NCBI GenBank assembly: GCA_020205615.1
Contig: JAINUW010000728.1
Coordinates: 1 to 64,000 of the forward strand
Direction of reading: 5' to 3'
From: Panax quinquefolius
Taxonomy: Eukaryota; Streptophyta; Magnoliopsida; Apiales; Araliaceae
DNA: 64,000 bases
The notes under the pieces are model-generated. The model ran no database searches, was not told the DNA's origin, and saw only the letters and a list, made by a program, of their open reading frames with translations. Shown piece after piece: positions 46,201 to 57,904 of this stretch (position 1 is its first letter; every line of letters begins with the position of its first letter). The position numbers and the translations under genes were made by a program.

Positions 46201-46590
46201 TAAAGATGAATGAACCTCGATTTGGATTCACTCAATTTACATCGGATGAATAAATTATAATTTTTCTAATGGATTCAGCGGTACAGATATAAGTATATAT
46301 TCTACTAAAAATTCAACTAATCAAATTAGAATAGGATTAAAGTTACAACTTCACTCTTTAAATATAAATATAGCTCAATATAGGAGCCACCAAAACTCTA
46401 ATGGACTTTCTATTTTTAATTTAATCGATTATTTAATTATCTACTAAAATAATTTAACTTTCCAAACAAAACAAAGATGAAAAAAAATAGTCATTTACCT
46501 TTTTTAATTTGAATACAATTGTACAAAATAAAATTAATTAATATTTAGTTTTTAAAAAAATGGGTTATTACATTTTTCACCCCTTAAAAA
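46200..46590 (-). repeat. Second LTR-end-like sequence inside internal domain 1
   Basis: GGGTTATTACA (ending 46572) followed by TTTTTCACCCCTTAAAAA mirrors the LTR/polypurine boundary at 45950 (GGGTATTACA, then TCACCTACCCCTTAAAAA). The same occurs at 50733 and 54880. It suggests an older, related LTR fragment inside the element. Only the end is recognisable. Confidence 0.4.
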
Positions 46591-46729
46591 TTATTCCATC
46601 CTCGGAATTCAAATAAGCTACAAAAAAAATTTAGTTACGACGTAGCGCCGCCATTTGTAACGATCAACGCGGATAAGTCTTTGGTCCATGTAATTATCAA
46701 TGTAGTTGTAAAAGATTCGTCAGCTACCG

Positions 46730-46841
46730 TGTCAAGCCTTGGTAAGGTTCTTCGCGTTGCATCAAATTAGATCACATGATCCACCGTTAGTGCGGGCCGT
46801 CGCTAATATCTTTGAGTTTAATTCTTGTAAACGTACTCTTC
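46730..46841 (-). pseudogene. 16S rRNA gene fragment, unit 1
   Basis: On the plus strand, TGTCAAGCCTTGGTAAGGTT, then CTTCGCGTTGCATCAAATTA, CCACCGTTAGTGCGGGCC and CTTTGAGTTTAATTCTTG run in the order of the reverse complement of small-subunit rRNA around E. coli positions 900-1000. That makes the rRNA sense strand minus. Details such as TTTGAGTTTAATTCTTGTAAACGTACTC, read against the known plastid form, fit a plastid 16S with C-to-T and G-to-A decay better than the mitochondrial one. Homology fades on both sides. Not a functional rRNA gene. Confidence 0.75.
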
Positions 46842-47910
46842 GGAACATAATTCAAAATCACAAAAACTTCTCTTCATCCAAATACGATTCGAATACCCAA
46901 AATATTTAAAATTATTTTTAATTCGTAAAACGTTTATGCTCCACACATGACAAAGATTTAACAAATTATTTTTATTTAATTTACATAAATTCATGTAAAA
47001 CTCTAATGGTATCCGATAAACAAAACAACTTAAATTATATCACCAACTTTCACTAAGTCCTCAAGAGTTTCAAAATATCATAACCTCAAATCAAATTAGT
47101 TCTCAAATATTATTACACCAAAAAAAAATAATACTACTACTAAGATCTCTTCATTACCATACCAAACTACAAATCATATATCCTACTATCTGAATAAGCA
47201 AATTATAATTATTCAAAATCTCTTAAATCATTTAATAAATCAATCATCTCTTAGTGACATTCTAACCCAACAAATTCCAAGATCTCCTCTTACTATCTCA
47301 GTACAAGAAAAATTCATATAAATTAACTCCAATATTCTACTAGGAAATAACCGCAAAATTCATTTACTCCAAAACATTAATCTAATTACCTCAAATCTCT
47401 ACAATAATTCAAAATTACAAGGGATCCTATGTACTTAATAGTTTTCACTTTATCATAGTATCCCATCAATACACAAATCTCAAATTATCCACAAGCTTAA
47501 CATAAATCAAAACCTAACCAAAATCAAATCCTCAATTCAATGATCATAATGATTGTCACACAAAAAAATAACTCTAACAAATAATTTTTCCAAAATCAAA
47601 TTCTCGTCGATTCAAATACTCACATCATAATCGCATCTCATATAAGATCATTTCTTATCTGAACAAAGGATAACTTTATTCACCTCAATGATTAAATCAC
47701 AATTCTTAACTAATATCATTGCTTAATCACCTTAACAAATTATTCCACTATCCTCAAATCAACTATAAATCGAAAATAGATAGACAGTTGGTCAAAATAG
47801 AGACAAACCAAATAAAGAACAAAATTGAATCAAACTCCTACGTCTACCCAATGGTTTACCCATAACTCACAGGTCAAACCTAAATAGGTTTTCTACAAGA
47901 AAGAACCTAA

Positions 47911-47922
47911 GCTTTGATACCA
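47911..47922 (-). other. Primer-binding site, unit 1
   Basis: TGGTATCAAAGC on the minus strand, identical to the G2 site. It is separated from LTR 2 by GAGA, a few bases more than usual. Confidence 0.75.
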
Positions 47923-47926
47923 TCTC

Positions 47927-50114
47927 TATATCACCCCTTCCCGAAAAGGAAAGGGAGGTCACGTGCAAAGCACAACAAACCTCAAAATAAGTAAAGAGAG
48001 CACTAATAACTTCAAAATATTAATAGTGATGTCCATTAATGAAGTACTAAATACAATTTTCAAACTAGAGTCAAAATAACTAAAACCAAAAATCGAAACA
48101 ACTTAGATGGTCAAAGACAACTCTCTCATCATACTAGCCCTGAATCAACCCTGCAAACCTGCCAGAGGAAAAAACACAGCATGAGCCAATTGCCCAGTAC
48201 GGATACAGATATACAAAAGATATACAATTGATATACGAAAATAACCGAGATAAAATACTGAACAAAGTCTCAAGAGTAAATACGGACGAAAATATAATCT
48301 CCAAAGATCTAAATGGAGTATATCTGAATCAACAGAATTTACGAAACCAATAGAAGAATAAAGAAATAACGAACTGAAGTAACTAACTCAATGAATTGAA
48401 TCGAAGCGTAAACAAATAAAACTAATACAATGAAATAATAAAGTGAATCAAATGGTTGGGTGTTATTTCATACCTAGTGAGCTCAGAAATATATGTTGCC
48501 ACACAGGCAAGTCAAAACAATGCCACACAGGCAAGTCAAAATAATGCCACACAGGCAAGTCAAATATTGTAACCACACTGTGTGTTTGCAACCAAAATAA
48601 TGTCACACACAACAAAAATCACACATTCGATTGCGACTAATCCAAATGTATGCAAATCGATATGTGTGTTTGGCACAACATAATACCAACAAAGGGTTCT
48701 ATATACATGTTGAACCAAATCAAATTATAGTCACAAGGTCTCAAAAAGAAGGTAGCAACATGTACGCTTCTATAATTATCAAAATAAATACTAAACATGA
48801 TATCCTAATTCAAAGAGTACAATACTGAGTCGTGTGTATCAACTCCAAAATGAAACTAATATATTTATTTCACATGAAACAATTATGTGAAATCATAACA
48901 TAATTTGAAATAAGGAAACAAACGAACAAATCAAATTTAACAAGAGTATCGCTGAAAGAGTACGGAATCTGTACCTGAGTTAAGCAACGTCATACCCAAA
49001 ATTATAATCCGAATATAACTCGTTAAATTTCTTCCGTCCGAACTAATTAAGAAAAATAATACATAAGTACAATAAGTGAATTATTATTATTATTATCCAA
49101 AATATATTCCAAATATAACTTGTTAGACTTCCTCATTCCAACAAATTTAAACAAATAATAACTTATAAGTTTAATAATAATTTCAAATTAATTTTATAAT
49201 TTTGCTAGACATTTATGACCACTAATATTTACATTATTGTTATTGTCATAATTTGTAAATTTATAAATTCTATAACTATATGCATCTATTAATAACTCTC
49301 TTCCGTTCCGAACAAATGTTTTATTCTTAGATACATAATAAAATTACAATTGTATCATTTACTTCCAAAAATAAATTAAGAACCCGTATATCACCTACCA
49401 TGCAAATTATACGAGAAAAGTATCGATTTAATTACAATTAAGTAATTGAACGTCAAAATAATTGTTTATATGGATGACCATGAATAATCTGCCCATGCCT
49501 TCTATACCAACAAAAAGAATTAGTAATCGTACGAAAGGCTACTCACAGCTAAAACTCAATATATACATATATTTTTTTTTAAATTTCGTTCCATCACAGA
49601 TTCAAAGGGACATGATATAAGATTTCATGTAAAGGCTTTTAATAATTAAGAATCCTGTCAAGGTCCATTACTATACATACATGCAATTCACCATTAATGT
49701 ATCACATACATACCTTTAACATACATATTTTAATATATCAATGAATACATCAATTAACGAAGGTCCTAAAATAATTCTCTATTTGTTTTAAGGTAATTTT
49801 ACCATACCGTTGACTTCCCTGTTAGATACAAGATGGGTCTCTCTTTTCTCATGTTGAGTCGTCGTTTCTTTCTCTCTCTTAAGCGGTTTGTATCGCGTAA
49901 GTAATATTAGGTTTAGCTATTTATTAATTAAGTTAACCTAATAAACTTCTAATTGGTTTAATTTAATATTAAGGCCCAAATTTTAATCACACAATATTAT
50001 CTATTACTTATTAATATTTATTAGCCCACATAATTTAAATGACTACTTTGACCCAATTAAAAACAAAGTTGAATTAATATGTTTTAAAATTAATTTTTTT
50101 TTTCGGGTATTACA
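47927..50114 (-). repeat. Array LTR 2
   Basis: 2188 bp. The left edge is TATATCACCCC, mutated from TGTAACACCCC. It lacks the 235-bp segment of LTR 1 (junction GGCACAACA/TAATACCAAC near 48675). Confidence 0.85.
48495..48620. repeat. 24-bp hairpin minisatellite, LTR 2
   Basis: Three intact TGCCACACAGGCA units, then two decayed ones. Confidence 0.8.
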
Positions 50115-50168
50115 TCACCTACCCCTTAAAAAGGATTTCGTCCCCAGAATCAAAGGAATGGAAAGTAC

Positions 50169-50365
50169 CTAATTTTCAAAAAGATGCGGATACTCTGCTC
50201 GAATAGACTCTTCCATCTCCCAAGTGGCTTCCCGCTCCGGATATTTTTTTATTATTTTTTTTACTCAAAATTTTAACAAATGGGATTATCTTCCTCCTCA
50301 TACCCCACTCTTGACAATCTAACATTACCTCAAGTTTCTCCCTTATTCAAAATTGTAGAGGACGA
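50169..50365 (-). pseudogene. Chromodomain tail remnant, unit 2
   Basis: Same as unit 1: TWEMEESIRAEYPHLFEN then TAG at 50171-50169. The upstream part (RRKIIPFVKIL) is again separated by a T-rich run. Confidence 0.7.
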
Positions 50366-50889
50366 AAGACTGAATGAACCTGATTTGGATTCACTCAATT
50401 CCGACATCAGATGAATAAATTATAATTTTTCTAATGGACTGCAGCGCGTATAAGTATATATTCTACTCGAAAATTCAACTAATCAAATTAGAATAGGATT
50501 AAAGTTACAACTTCACTCTTTAAATATAAATATAGCTCAATATAGGAGCCACCAAAACTCTAATGGACTTTCTATTTTTAATTTAATCGATTATTTAATT
50601 ATCTACTAAAATAATTTAACTTTCCAAACAAAACAAAGATGAAAAAAAATAGTCATTTACCTTTTTTAATTTGAATACAATTGTACAAAATAAAATTAAT
50701 TAATATTTAGTTTTTAAAAAATGGGTTATTACATTTTTCACCCCTAAAAATAATTCCATCCTCGAATTCAAATAAGCTACAAAAAAATTTAGTTCTGACG
50801 TAGCGCCATTTATTTGTAACGATCAACGCTTGGATAAGTCTTGATTCACGTTATTATCAATGTAGTTGTAAAAGACTAAATCACCACCG

Positions 50890-51000
50890 TGTCAAGCCTT
50901 GGTAAGGTTCTTCGCGTTGCATCAAATTAGATCACATGATCCACCGTTGGTGCGGGCCGTCGCTAATATCTTTGAGTTTAATTCTTGTAAAGCGTCTTCT
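50890..51000 (-). pseudogene. 16S rRNA gene fragment, unit 2
   Basis: Same fragment as 46730-46841 with a few substitutions (CCACCGTTGGTGCGGGCC). The shared edges show it was part of the element before amplification. Confidence 0.75.
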
Positions 51001-52068
51001 TGAACATAATTCAAAATCACAAAAACTTCTCTTCATCCAAATACGATTCGAATACCCAAAATATTTAAAATTATTTTTAATTCGTAAAACGTTTATGCTC
51101 CACACATGACAAAGATTTAACAAATTATTTTTATTTAATTTACATAAATTCATGCAAAACTCTAAGGGTATCCGATAAACAAAACAACTTAAATTATATC
51201 ACCAACTCTCACTAAGTCCTCAAGAGTTTCAAAATATCATAACCTCAAATCAAATTAGTTCTCAAATATTATTACACCAAAAAAAATAATACTACTACTA
51301 AGATCTCTTCATTACCATACCAAACTACAAATCATATATCCTACTATCTGAATAAGCAAATTATAATTATTCAAAATCTCTTAAATCATTTAATAAATCA
51401 ATCATCTCTTAGTGAAATTCTAACCCAACAAATTCCAAGATCTCCTCTTACTATCTCAGTACAAGAAAAATTCATATAAATTAACTCCAATATTCTACTA
51501 GGAAATAACCGCAAAATTCATTTACTCCAAAACATTAATCTAATTACCTCAAATCTCTACAATAATTCAAAATTACAAGGGATCCTCTGTACTTAATAGT
51601 TTTCACTTTATCATAGTATCCCATCAATACACAAATCTCAAATTATCCACAAGCTTAACATAAATCAAAACCTAACCAAAATTAAATCCTCAATTCAACG
51701 ATCATAATGATTGTCACACAAAAAAATAACTCTAACAAATAATTTTTCCAAAATCAAATTCTCGTCGATTCAAATACTCACATCATAATCGCATCTCATA
51801 TAAGATCATTTCTTATCTGAACAAAGGATAACTTTATTCACCTCAATGATTAAATCACAATTCTTAACTAATATCATTGCTTAATCACCTTAACAAATTA
51901 TTCCACTATCCTCAAATCAACTATAAATCGAAAATAGATAGACAGTTGGTCAAAATAGAGACAAACCAAATAAAGAACAAAATTGAATCAAACTCCTACG
52001 TCTACCCAATGGTTTACCCATAACTCACAGGTCAAACCTAAATAGGTTTTCTACAAGAAAGAACCTAA

Positions 52069-52080
52069 GCTTTGATACCA
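52069..52080 (-). other. Primer-binding site, unit 2
   Basis: TGGTATCAAAGC on the minus strand beside LTR 3. Confidence 0.75.
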
Positions 52081-52084
52081 TCTC

Positions 52085-54260
52085 TATATCACCCCTTCTC
52101 GAAAAGGAAAGGGAGGTCACGTGCAAAGCACAACAAACCTCAAAATAAGTAAAGAGAGCACTAATAACTTCAAAATATTAATAGTGATGTCCATTAATGA
52201 AGTACTAAATACAATTTTCCAACTAGAGTCAAAATAACTAAAACCAAAAATCGAAACAACCTAGATGGTCAAAGACAACTCTCTCATCACACTAATATTT
52301 GAATCAACCCCGCAAACTCCGCTTAAGAAAAAAAACACAGGCATGAGCCAATTGCCCAGTACTGATACATATATACAATTGATATACGAAAATAACCGAG
52401 ACAAAATACTGAACAAAGTCTCAAGAGTAAATACGGACGAAAATATAATCTCCAAAGATCTAAATGGAATATATCTCGAATCAATGTAATTTACTTAAAC
52501 CAATAGAAGAATAAAGAAATAACGAACTGAAGTAACTAACTCAATGAATTGAACTGAACAGAAAGAAATAAAACTAATACAATGAAATAATAGGCTGAAT
52601 CAAATGGTTGGGTGTTATTTCACACCGAAAGTGAGCTTCGAATATACACGTTGCCACACAGTAAGTCAAAATAATGCCACACAGGCAAGTCAAAATAATG
52701 CCACACAGGCAAGTCAAATATTGCCACACAGGCAACCAAAATAATGTCACACAGGCAAATCACACATTTGACTGCGAATCCAAATGTATGCAAATCAGAT
52801 ATGTGTGTTTGGCACAACATAATACCAACAAAAGGGTTCTATATGTACATGTTGAACCAAATCAAATTATAGTCACAAGGTCTCAAAAAGAAGGTAGCAA
52901 CATGTACCGCTCTATAATTATCAAAAATAAATACTAAACATGATATCCTAATTCAAAGAGTACAAATACGAGTCATGTGTATCAACTCCAAAATGAAACT
53001 AATATATTTATTTCACATGAAACAATTATGTGAAATCATAACATAATTCGAAATAAGGAAACAAACGAACAAATCAAATTTAACAAGAGTATCGCTGAAA
53101 GAGTACGGAATCCGTACCCGAGTTAAGCAACGTCATACCCAAAATTATAATCCGAATATAACTCGTTAAATTCCTTCCATCCGAACTAATTAAGAAAAAT
53201 AATACATGAATACAATTAGTGAATTATTATTATTATTATCCAAAATATATTCCAAATATAACTTGTTAGACTTCCTCATTCCAACAAATTTGAACAAATA
53301 ATAACTTAAAAGTTTAATAATAATTTCAAATTAATTTTATAATTTTGCTAGACATGTATGACCACTAATATTTACAATATTGTTATTGTCATAATTTGTA
53401 AATTTATAAATTCTATAACTATATGCATCTATTAATAACTCTCTTCCGTTCCGAACAAATGTTTTATTCTTAGATACATAATAAAATTACAATTGTATCA
53501 TTTACTTCCAAAAATAAATTAGAACCCATATATCACCTACCATGCAAATTATACGAGAAAAATATCGATTTAATTACAATTAAGTAATTGAACGTCAAAA
53601 TAATTGTTTATATGGATGACCATGAATAATCTGCCCATGCTTTCTATACCAACAAAAATAATTAGTAATCATACGAAAGGCTACTCACAGCTAAAACTCA
53701 ATATATACATATATTTTTTTTTAAATTTCGTTCCATCACAGATTCACAGGGACATGATATAAGATTTCATGTGAAGGCTTTTAATAATTAAGAATCCTGT
53801 CAAGGTCCATTACTATACATACATGCAATTCACCATTAATGTATCACATACATACCTTTAACAAACATATTTTAATATATCAATGAATACATCAATTAAC
53901 GAAGGTCCTAAAATAATTCTCTATTTGTTTTTAGGTAATTTTACCATACCTGTTGACTTCCCTCGGTTAGATACAAGATGGGTTTCCTCTTTTCTCATGA
54001 TGAGTTGTCATTCTTTCTCCTCTCTTTAAGCAGCCTGTATCATGAAATAATATTAGGTTTAGCTATTTATTAATTAAGTTGACCTAATAAACTTCTAATT
54101 GGTTTAATTTAATATTAAAGCCCAAATTTTAATCACACAATATTATCTATTACTTATTAATATTTATTAGCCCACATAATTTAAATGACTACTTTGACCC
54201 AATTAAAAACAAAGTCCAATTAATATGTTTTAAAATTAATTTTTTTTTTCGGGTATTACA
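52085..54260 (-). repeat. Array LTR 3
   Basis: 2176 bp with the TATATCAC left edge and the same 235-bp deletion as LTR 2. Right edge CGGGTATTACA. Confidence 0.85.
52650..52765. repeat. 24-bp hairpin minisatellite, LTR 3
   Basis: Five units, three intact; the first has lost GGC (CACACAGTAAG) and the last has GTCACACAGGCA. Confidence 0.8.
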
Positions 54261-54314
54261 TCACCTACCCCTTAAAAAGGATTCCGTCCCCAGAATCAAA
54301 GGAATGGAAAGTAC

Positions 54315-54510
54315 CTAATTTTCAAAAAGATGCGGATACTCTGCTTGAATAGACTCTTCCATCTCCCAAGTGGCTTCCCACTCCGGATATTTTTTTATTA
54401 TTTTTTTTCCTCAAAATTTTAACAAATGGGATTATCTTCCTCCTCATACCCCACTCTTGACAATCTAACATTACCTCAAGTTTCTCCCTTATTCAAAATT
54501 ATAGAGGACG
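54315..54510 (-). pseudogene. Chromodomain tail remnant, unit 3
   Basis: As in units 1 and 2, ending at TAG (54317-54315), with a Q at one position (TWEMEESIQAEYPHLFEN). Confidence 0.7.
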
Positions 54511-55040
54511 AATAACTGAAGGAACCTGATTTGGATTCACTTAATTCTGACATCAGATGAATAAATAATAATTTTTCTAATGGACTGCAGTGCGTATAAG
54601 TATATATTCTACTCGAAAATTCAACTTATCAAATTAGAATAGGATTAAAGTTACAACTTCACTCTTTATATATAAATATAGCTCAATATAAGAGCCACCA
54701 AAACTCTAATGGACTTTCCATTTTTAATTTAATCAATTATTTAATTATCTACTAAAATAATTTAACTTTCCAAACAAAACAAAGACGAAAAAAAATAGTC
54801 ACTTACATTTTTCAATTTGGATACAATTTTACAAAATAAAATTAATTAATATTTAATTTTTTAAAAAATGGGTTATTACATTTTTCACCCCTTAAAAATA
54901 ATTCCATCCTGGGAATTCAAATAAGCTACAAAAAAAAAAAATTAGTTACGACGTAGCGCCGCCATTTATAACGATCAACGCGGATAAGTCTTCGGTCCAC
55001 GTAATTATCAATGTAGTTGTAAAAGATTCGCTAGCTACCG

Positions 55041-55151
55041 TGTCAAGCCTTGGTAAGGTTCTTCGCGTTGCATCAAATTAGATCACATGATCCACCGTTG
55101 GTGCGGGTCGTCGCTAATATCTTTGAGTTTAATTCTTGTAAACGCGTTTTC
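55041..55151 (-). pseudogene. 16S rRNA gene fragment, unit 3
   Basis: Third copy. The flank AAAAGATTCGC just left of it (near 55021-55031) resembles the AAGAGGATTCGCGGC seen in plastid 16S at the corresponding place, which slightly extends the homology and favours a plastid source. Confidence 0.75.
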
Positions 55152-55483
55152 TTGAACATAATTCAAAATCACAAAACTTCTCTTTATCCAAATACGATTC
55201 GAATACCCAAAATATTTAAAATTATTTTTAATTATTAAAACGTTTATGCTCCACACATGACAAAGATTTAACAAATTATTTTTATTTAATTTACATAAAT
55301 TCATGCAAAACTCTAAGGGTATCCGATAAACAAAATAACTTAAATTATATCACCAACTCTCACTAAGTCCTCAAGAGTTTCAAAATATCATAACCTCAAA
55401 TCAAATTTGTTCTCAAATATTATTACACCAAAAAAAAATACTACTACTAAGATCTCTTCATTACCATACCAAACTACAAATCA

Positions 55484-55594
55484 TTAAATCCACAACACTT
55501 TTTGTTATTTTCACAACAAAAATATCGCTATAGATGTATAACGACACTTTTATTGTCGAAATAACAATTTATGTTGTGGATTTAACAATTCTCA
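55484..55594. mobile_element. Hairpin MITE inserted in internal domain 3 only
   Basis: Starts TTAAATCCACAACA; TGTTGTGGATTTAA lies at 55572-55585. The two arms are complementary over about 50 bp each with mismatches, so the element could fold almost completely. Domains 1 and 2 have the empty site CAAATCATATATCC; here it is split with a TCA duplication (55481-55483 and 55595-55597). Nine bases (CAATTCTCA) lie outside the right arm. No coding capacity; superfamily not determined. Confidence 0.8.
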
Positions 55595-56333
55595 TCATAT
55601 ATCCTACTATCTGAATAAGCAAACTATAATTATTCAAAATCTCTTAAATCATTTAATAAATCAATCATCTCTTAGTGCAAATTCTAACCCAACAAATTCC
55701 AAGATCTCCTCTTACTATCTCAGTACAAGAAAAATTCATATAAATTAACTCCAATATTCTACTAAGAAATAACCGCAAAATTCATTTACTCCAAAACATT
55801 AATCTAATTACCTCAAATCTCTACAATAATTCAAAATTACAAGGGATCCTTTGTACTTAATAGTTTTCACTTTATCATAGTATCCCATCAATACACAAAT
55901 CTCAAATTATCCACAAGCTTAACATAAATCAAAACCTAACCAAAATCAAATCCTCAATTCAACGATCATAATGATTGTCACACACAAAAAACAACTCTAA
56001 CAAATAATTTTTCCAAAATCAAATTCTCGTCGATTCAAATACTCACATCATAATCGCATCTCATATAAGATCATTTCTTATATGCACAAAGGATAACTTT
56101 ATTCACCTCAATGATTAAATCACAATTCTTAGTTAATATCATTGCTCAATCACCTTAACAAATTATTCCACTATCCTCAAATCAACTATAAATCGAAAAT
56201 AGATAGACAGTTGGTCAAAATAGAGACAAACCAAATAAAGAACAAAATTGAATCAAACTCCTACGTCTACCCAATGGTTTACCCATAACTCACAGGTCAA
56301 ACCTAAATAGGTTTTCTACAAGAAAGAACCTAA

Positions 56334-56345
56334 GCTTTGATACCA
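56334..56345 (-). other. Primer-binding site, unit 3
   Basis: TGGTATCAAAGC on the minus strand beside LTR 4. Confidence 0.75.
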
Positions 56346-56349
56346 TCTC

Positions 56350-57752
56350 TATATCACCCCCTTCCCGAAAAGGAAAGGGAGATCACGTGTAAAGCACAAC
56401 AAACCTCAAAATAAGTAAAGAGAGCACTAATAACTTCAAAATATTAATAGTGATGTCCATTAATGAAGTACTAAATACAATTCTCCAACTAGAGTCAAAA
56501 TAACTAAAACCAAAAATCGAAACAACCTAGATGGTCAAAGACAACTCTCTCATCACACTAGCCGTGAATCAACCCTGTAAACCTGCTGGAAGAAAAAACA
56601 CAACATGAGCCAATTGCCCAGTACGGATACATATATACAATTGATATACTAAAATAACCAAGACAAAATATTGAACAAAGTCTCAAGTGTAAATACGGAC
56701 GAAAATATAATCTCCAAAGATCTGAATAGAATATATCTGAATCAACAGAATTTACGAAACCAATAGAAGAATAAAGGATTAACGAACTGAAGTAACTAAC
56801 TCAATGAATTGAACTGAACAGAAACAAATAAAACTAATACAATGAAATAATAGGCTGAATCAAATGGTTGGGTGTTATTTCATACCGAGTGAGCTCAGAA
56901 ATATACGTTGCCACACAGGCAAGTCAAAATAATGCCACACAGGCAAGTCAAATATTGCCACACAGGCAACCAAAATAATGCCACACAGGCAAATCACACA
57001 TTTGACTTCCAAAAATAAATTAAGAACCCATATATCACCTACCATGCAAATTATACGAGAAAAGTATCGATTTAATTACAATTAAGTAATTGAACGTCAA
57101 AATAATTGTTTATATGGATGATCATGAATAATCTGCCCATGCCTTCTATACCAACAACAATAATTAGTAATCGTACGAAAGGCTACTCACAGCTAAAACT
57201 CAATATATACATATATATTTTTTTCAATTTCGTTCCATCACAGATTCACAGGGACATGATATAAGATTTCATGTGAAGGCTTTTAATAATTAAGAATCCT
57301 GTCAAGGTCCATTACTATACATACATGCAATTCACCATTAATGTATCACATACATACCTTTAACATACATATTTTAATATATCAATGAATACATCAATTA
57401 ACGAAGGTCCTAAAATAATTCTCTATTTGTTTTAAGGTAATTTTACCATACCTGTTGACTTCCCTCGGTTAGATACCAAATGGGTCTCCTCTTTTCTCAT
57501 GTTGAATCGTCACTCTTTCTCCTCTCTTTAATCATGAAGTAATATTAGGTTTAGCTATTTATTAATTAAGTTGCCCTAATAAACTTCTAATTGGGTTAAT
57601 TTAATATTAAGGCCCAAATTTTAATCACACAATATTATCTATTACTTATTAATATTTATTAGCCCACATAATTTAAAATGACTACTTTGACCCAATTAAA
57701 AACAAAGTCCAATTAATATGTTTTAAAATTAATTTTTTTTTCGGGTATTACA
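56350..57752 (-). repeat. Array LTR 4 (outer 5' LTR, internally deleted)
   Basis: 1403 bp. The left edge is TATATCACCCC, as in LTRs 2 and 3. About 740 bp corresponding to 52768-53508 of LTR 3 are missing at CATTTGAC/TTCCAAAA (near 57004), where the ends share short homology. Right edge CGGGTATTACA. Confidence 0.85.
56908..57000. repeat. 24-bp hairpin minisatellite, LTR 4
   Basis: Four intact TGCCACACAGGCA units; one fewer than LTR 1. Confidence 0.8.
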
Positions 57753-57796
57753 ACAACAACTACTACTACTATTGTTGTTATTATTATTATTATCAC
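57753..57796. repeat. Trinucleotide microsatellite, flank of the array
   Basis: AAC, ACT, TTG and TTA repeats follow each other; AACAACAA and TTGTTGTT form inverted arms. It was probably part of the target site. Confidence 0.85.
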
Positions 57797-57904
57797 GCAA
57801 TTAGTTATGTACATTTATGTATGTACGTAACAGATCTAAGGAAAGGAGATCTGTTTTAATTTGGGAAAAATAATTTGTTCAGTTATAAATACTAATCCTT
57901 GCAA

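Larger units (their letters stand above)
45951..47926 (-). other. Array internal domain 1
   Basis: On the minus strand, from PBS to 3' LTR: TGGTATCAAAGC primer site (47922-47911), about 1 kb of AT-rich sequence without gene, a 16S rRNA-like fragment, a polypurine-like tract and LTR-end-like sequence (46572), AT-rich sequence, a chromodomain tail, and the true polypurine tract (AAGGGGTAGGTGA, 45951-45963). A complete chromovirus interior is about 5 kb or more, so most of gag-pol is gone. Confidence 0.75.
50115..52084 (-). other. Array internal domain 2
   Basis: 1970 bp, collinear with domain 1 and nearly identical by eye. It carries the chromodomain remnant (50169-50365), the second LTR-end-like boundary (50733), the 16S fragment (50890-51000) and the PBS (52080-52069). 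No complete gene. Confidence 0.8.
54261..56349 (-). other. Array internal domain 3
   Basis: 2089 bp. It is collinear with domains 1 and 2, the extra length being a hairpin MITE at 55484-55594. Chromodomain remnant 54315-54510, LTR-end-like boundary 54880, 16S fragment 55041-55151, PBS 56345-56334. Confidence 0.8.
43529..57752 (-). mobile_element. Tandem non-autonomous chromovirus array: LTR-I-LTR-I-LTR-I-LTR
   Basis: Four LTRs (43529-45950, 47927-50114, 52085-54260, 56350-57752) separated by three nearly identical internal domains (1976, 1970 and 2089 bp). The PBS beside each right-hand LTR shows minus orientation. The three inner LTRs begin TATATCAC instead of the outer TGTAACAC, and LTRs 2 and 3 lack about 235 bp present in LTR 1, so they derive from one mutated parent and not from separate insertions. 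The outer flanks are ACTAC (43524-43528) and ACAAC (57753-57757), four of five bases equal, inside microsatellites. Internal domains encode almost nothing, so mobility would have needed helper proteins, probably from a related chromovirus. Confidence 0.85.

Noticed and set aside
46730..46841. A functional rRNA gene
   Set aside because: Only about 110 bp of the conserved core remain, with many substitutions in invariant positions.
50932..51153. 73-codon minus-strand frame repeated at 55083-55304
   Set aside because: It overlaps the 16S fragment and AT-rich sequence; the repetition is explained by the array and there is no protein similarity.
43529..57752. Regular repeats that might be read as a CRISPR array or centromeric satellite
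   Set aside because: The 4.2-kb units have LTRs, primer sites and polypurine tracts; the 24-bp repeats have near-constant spacers and belong to an LTR in a plant genome.
57753..57796. Exact target-site duplication for the array
   Set aside because: ACTAC and ACAAC differ at one base and both flanks are microsatellites, so identity could be chance; reported as approximate only.
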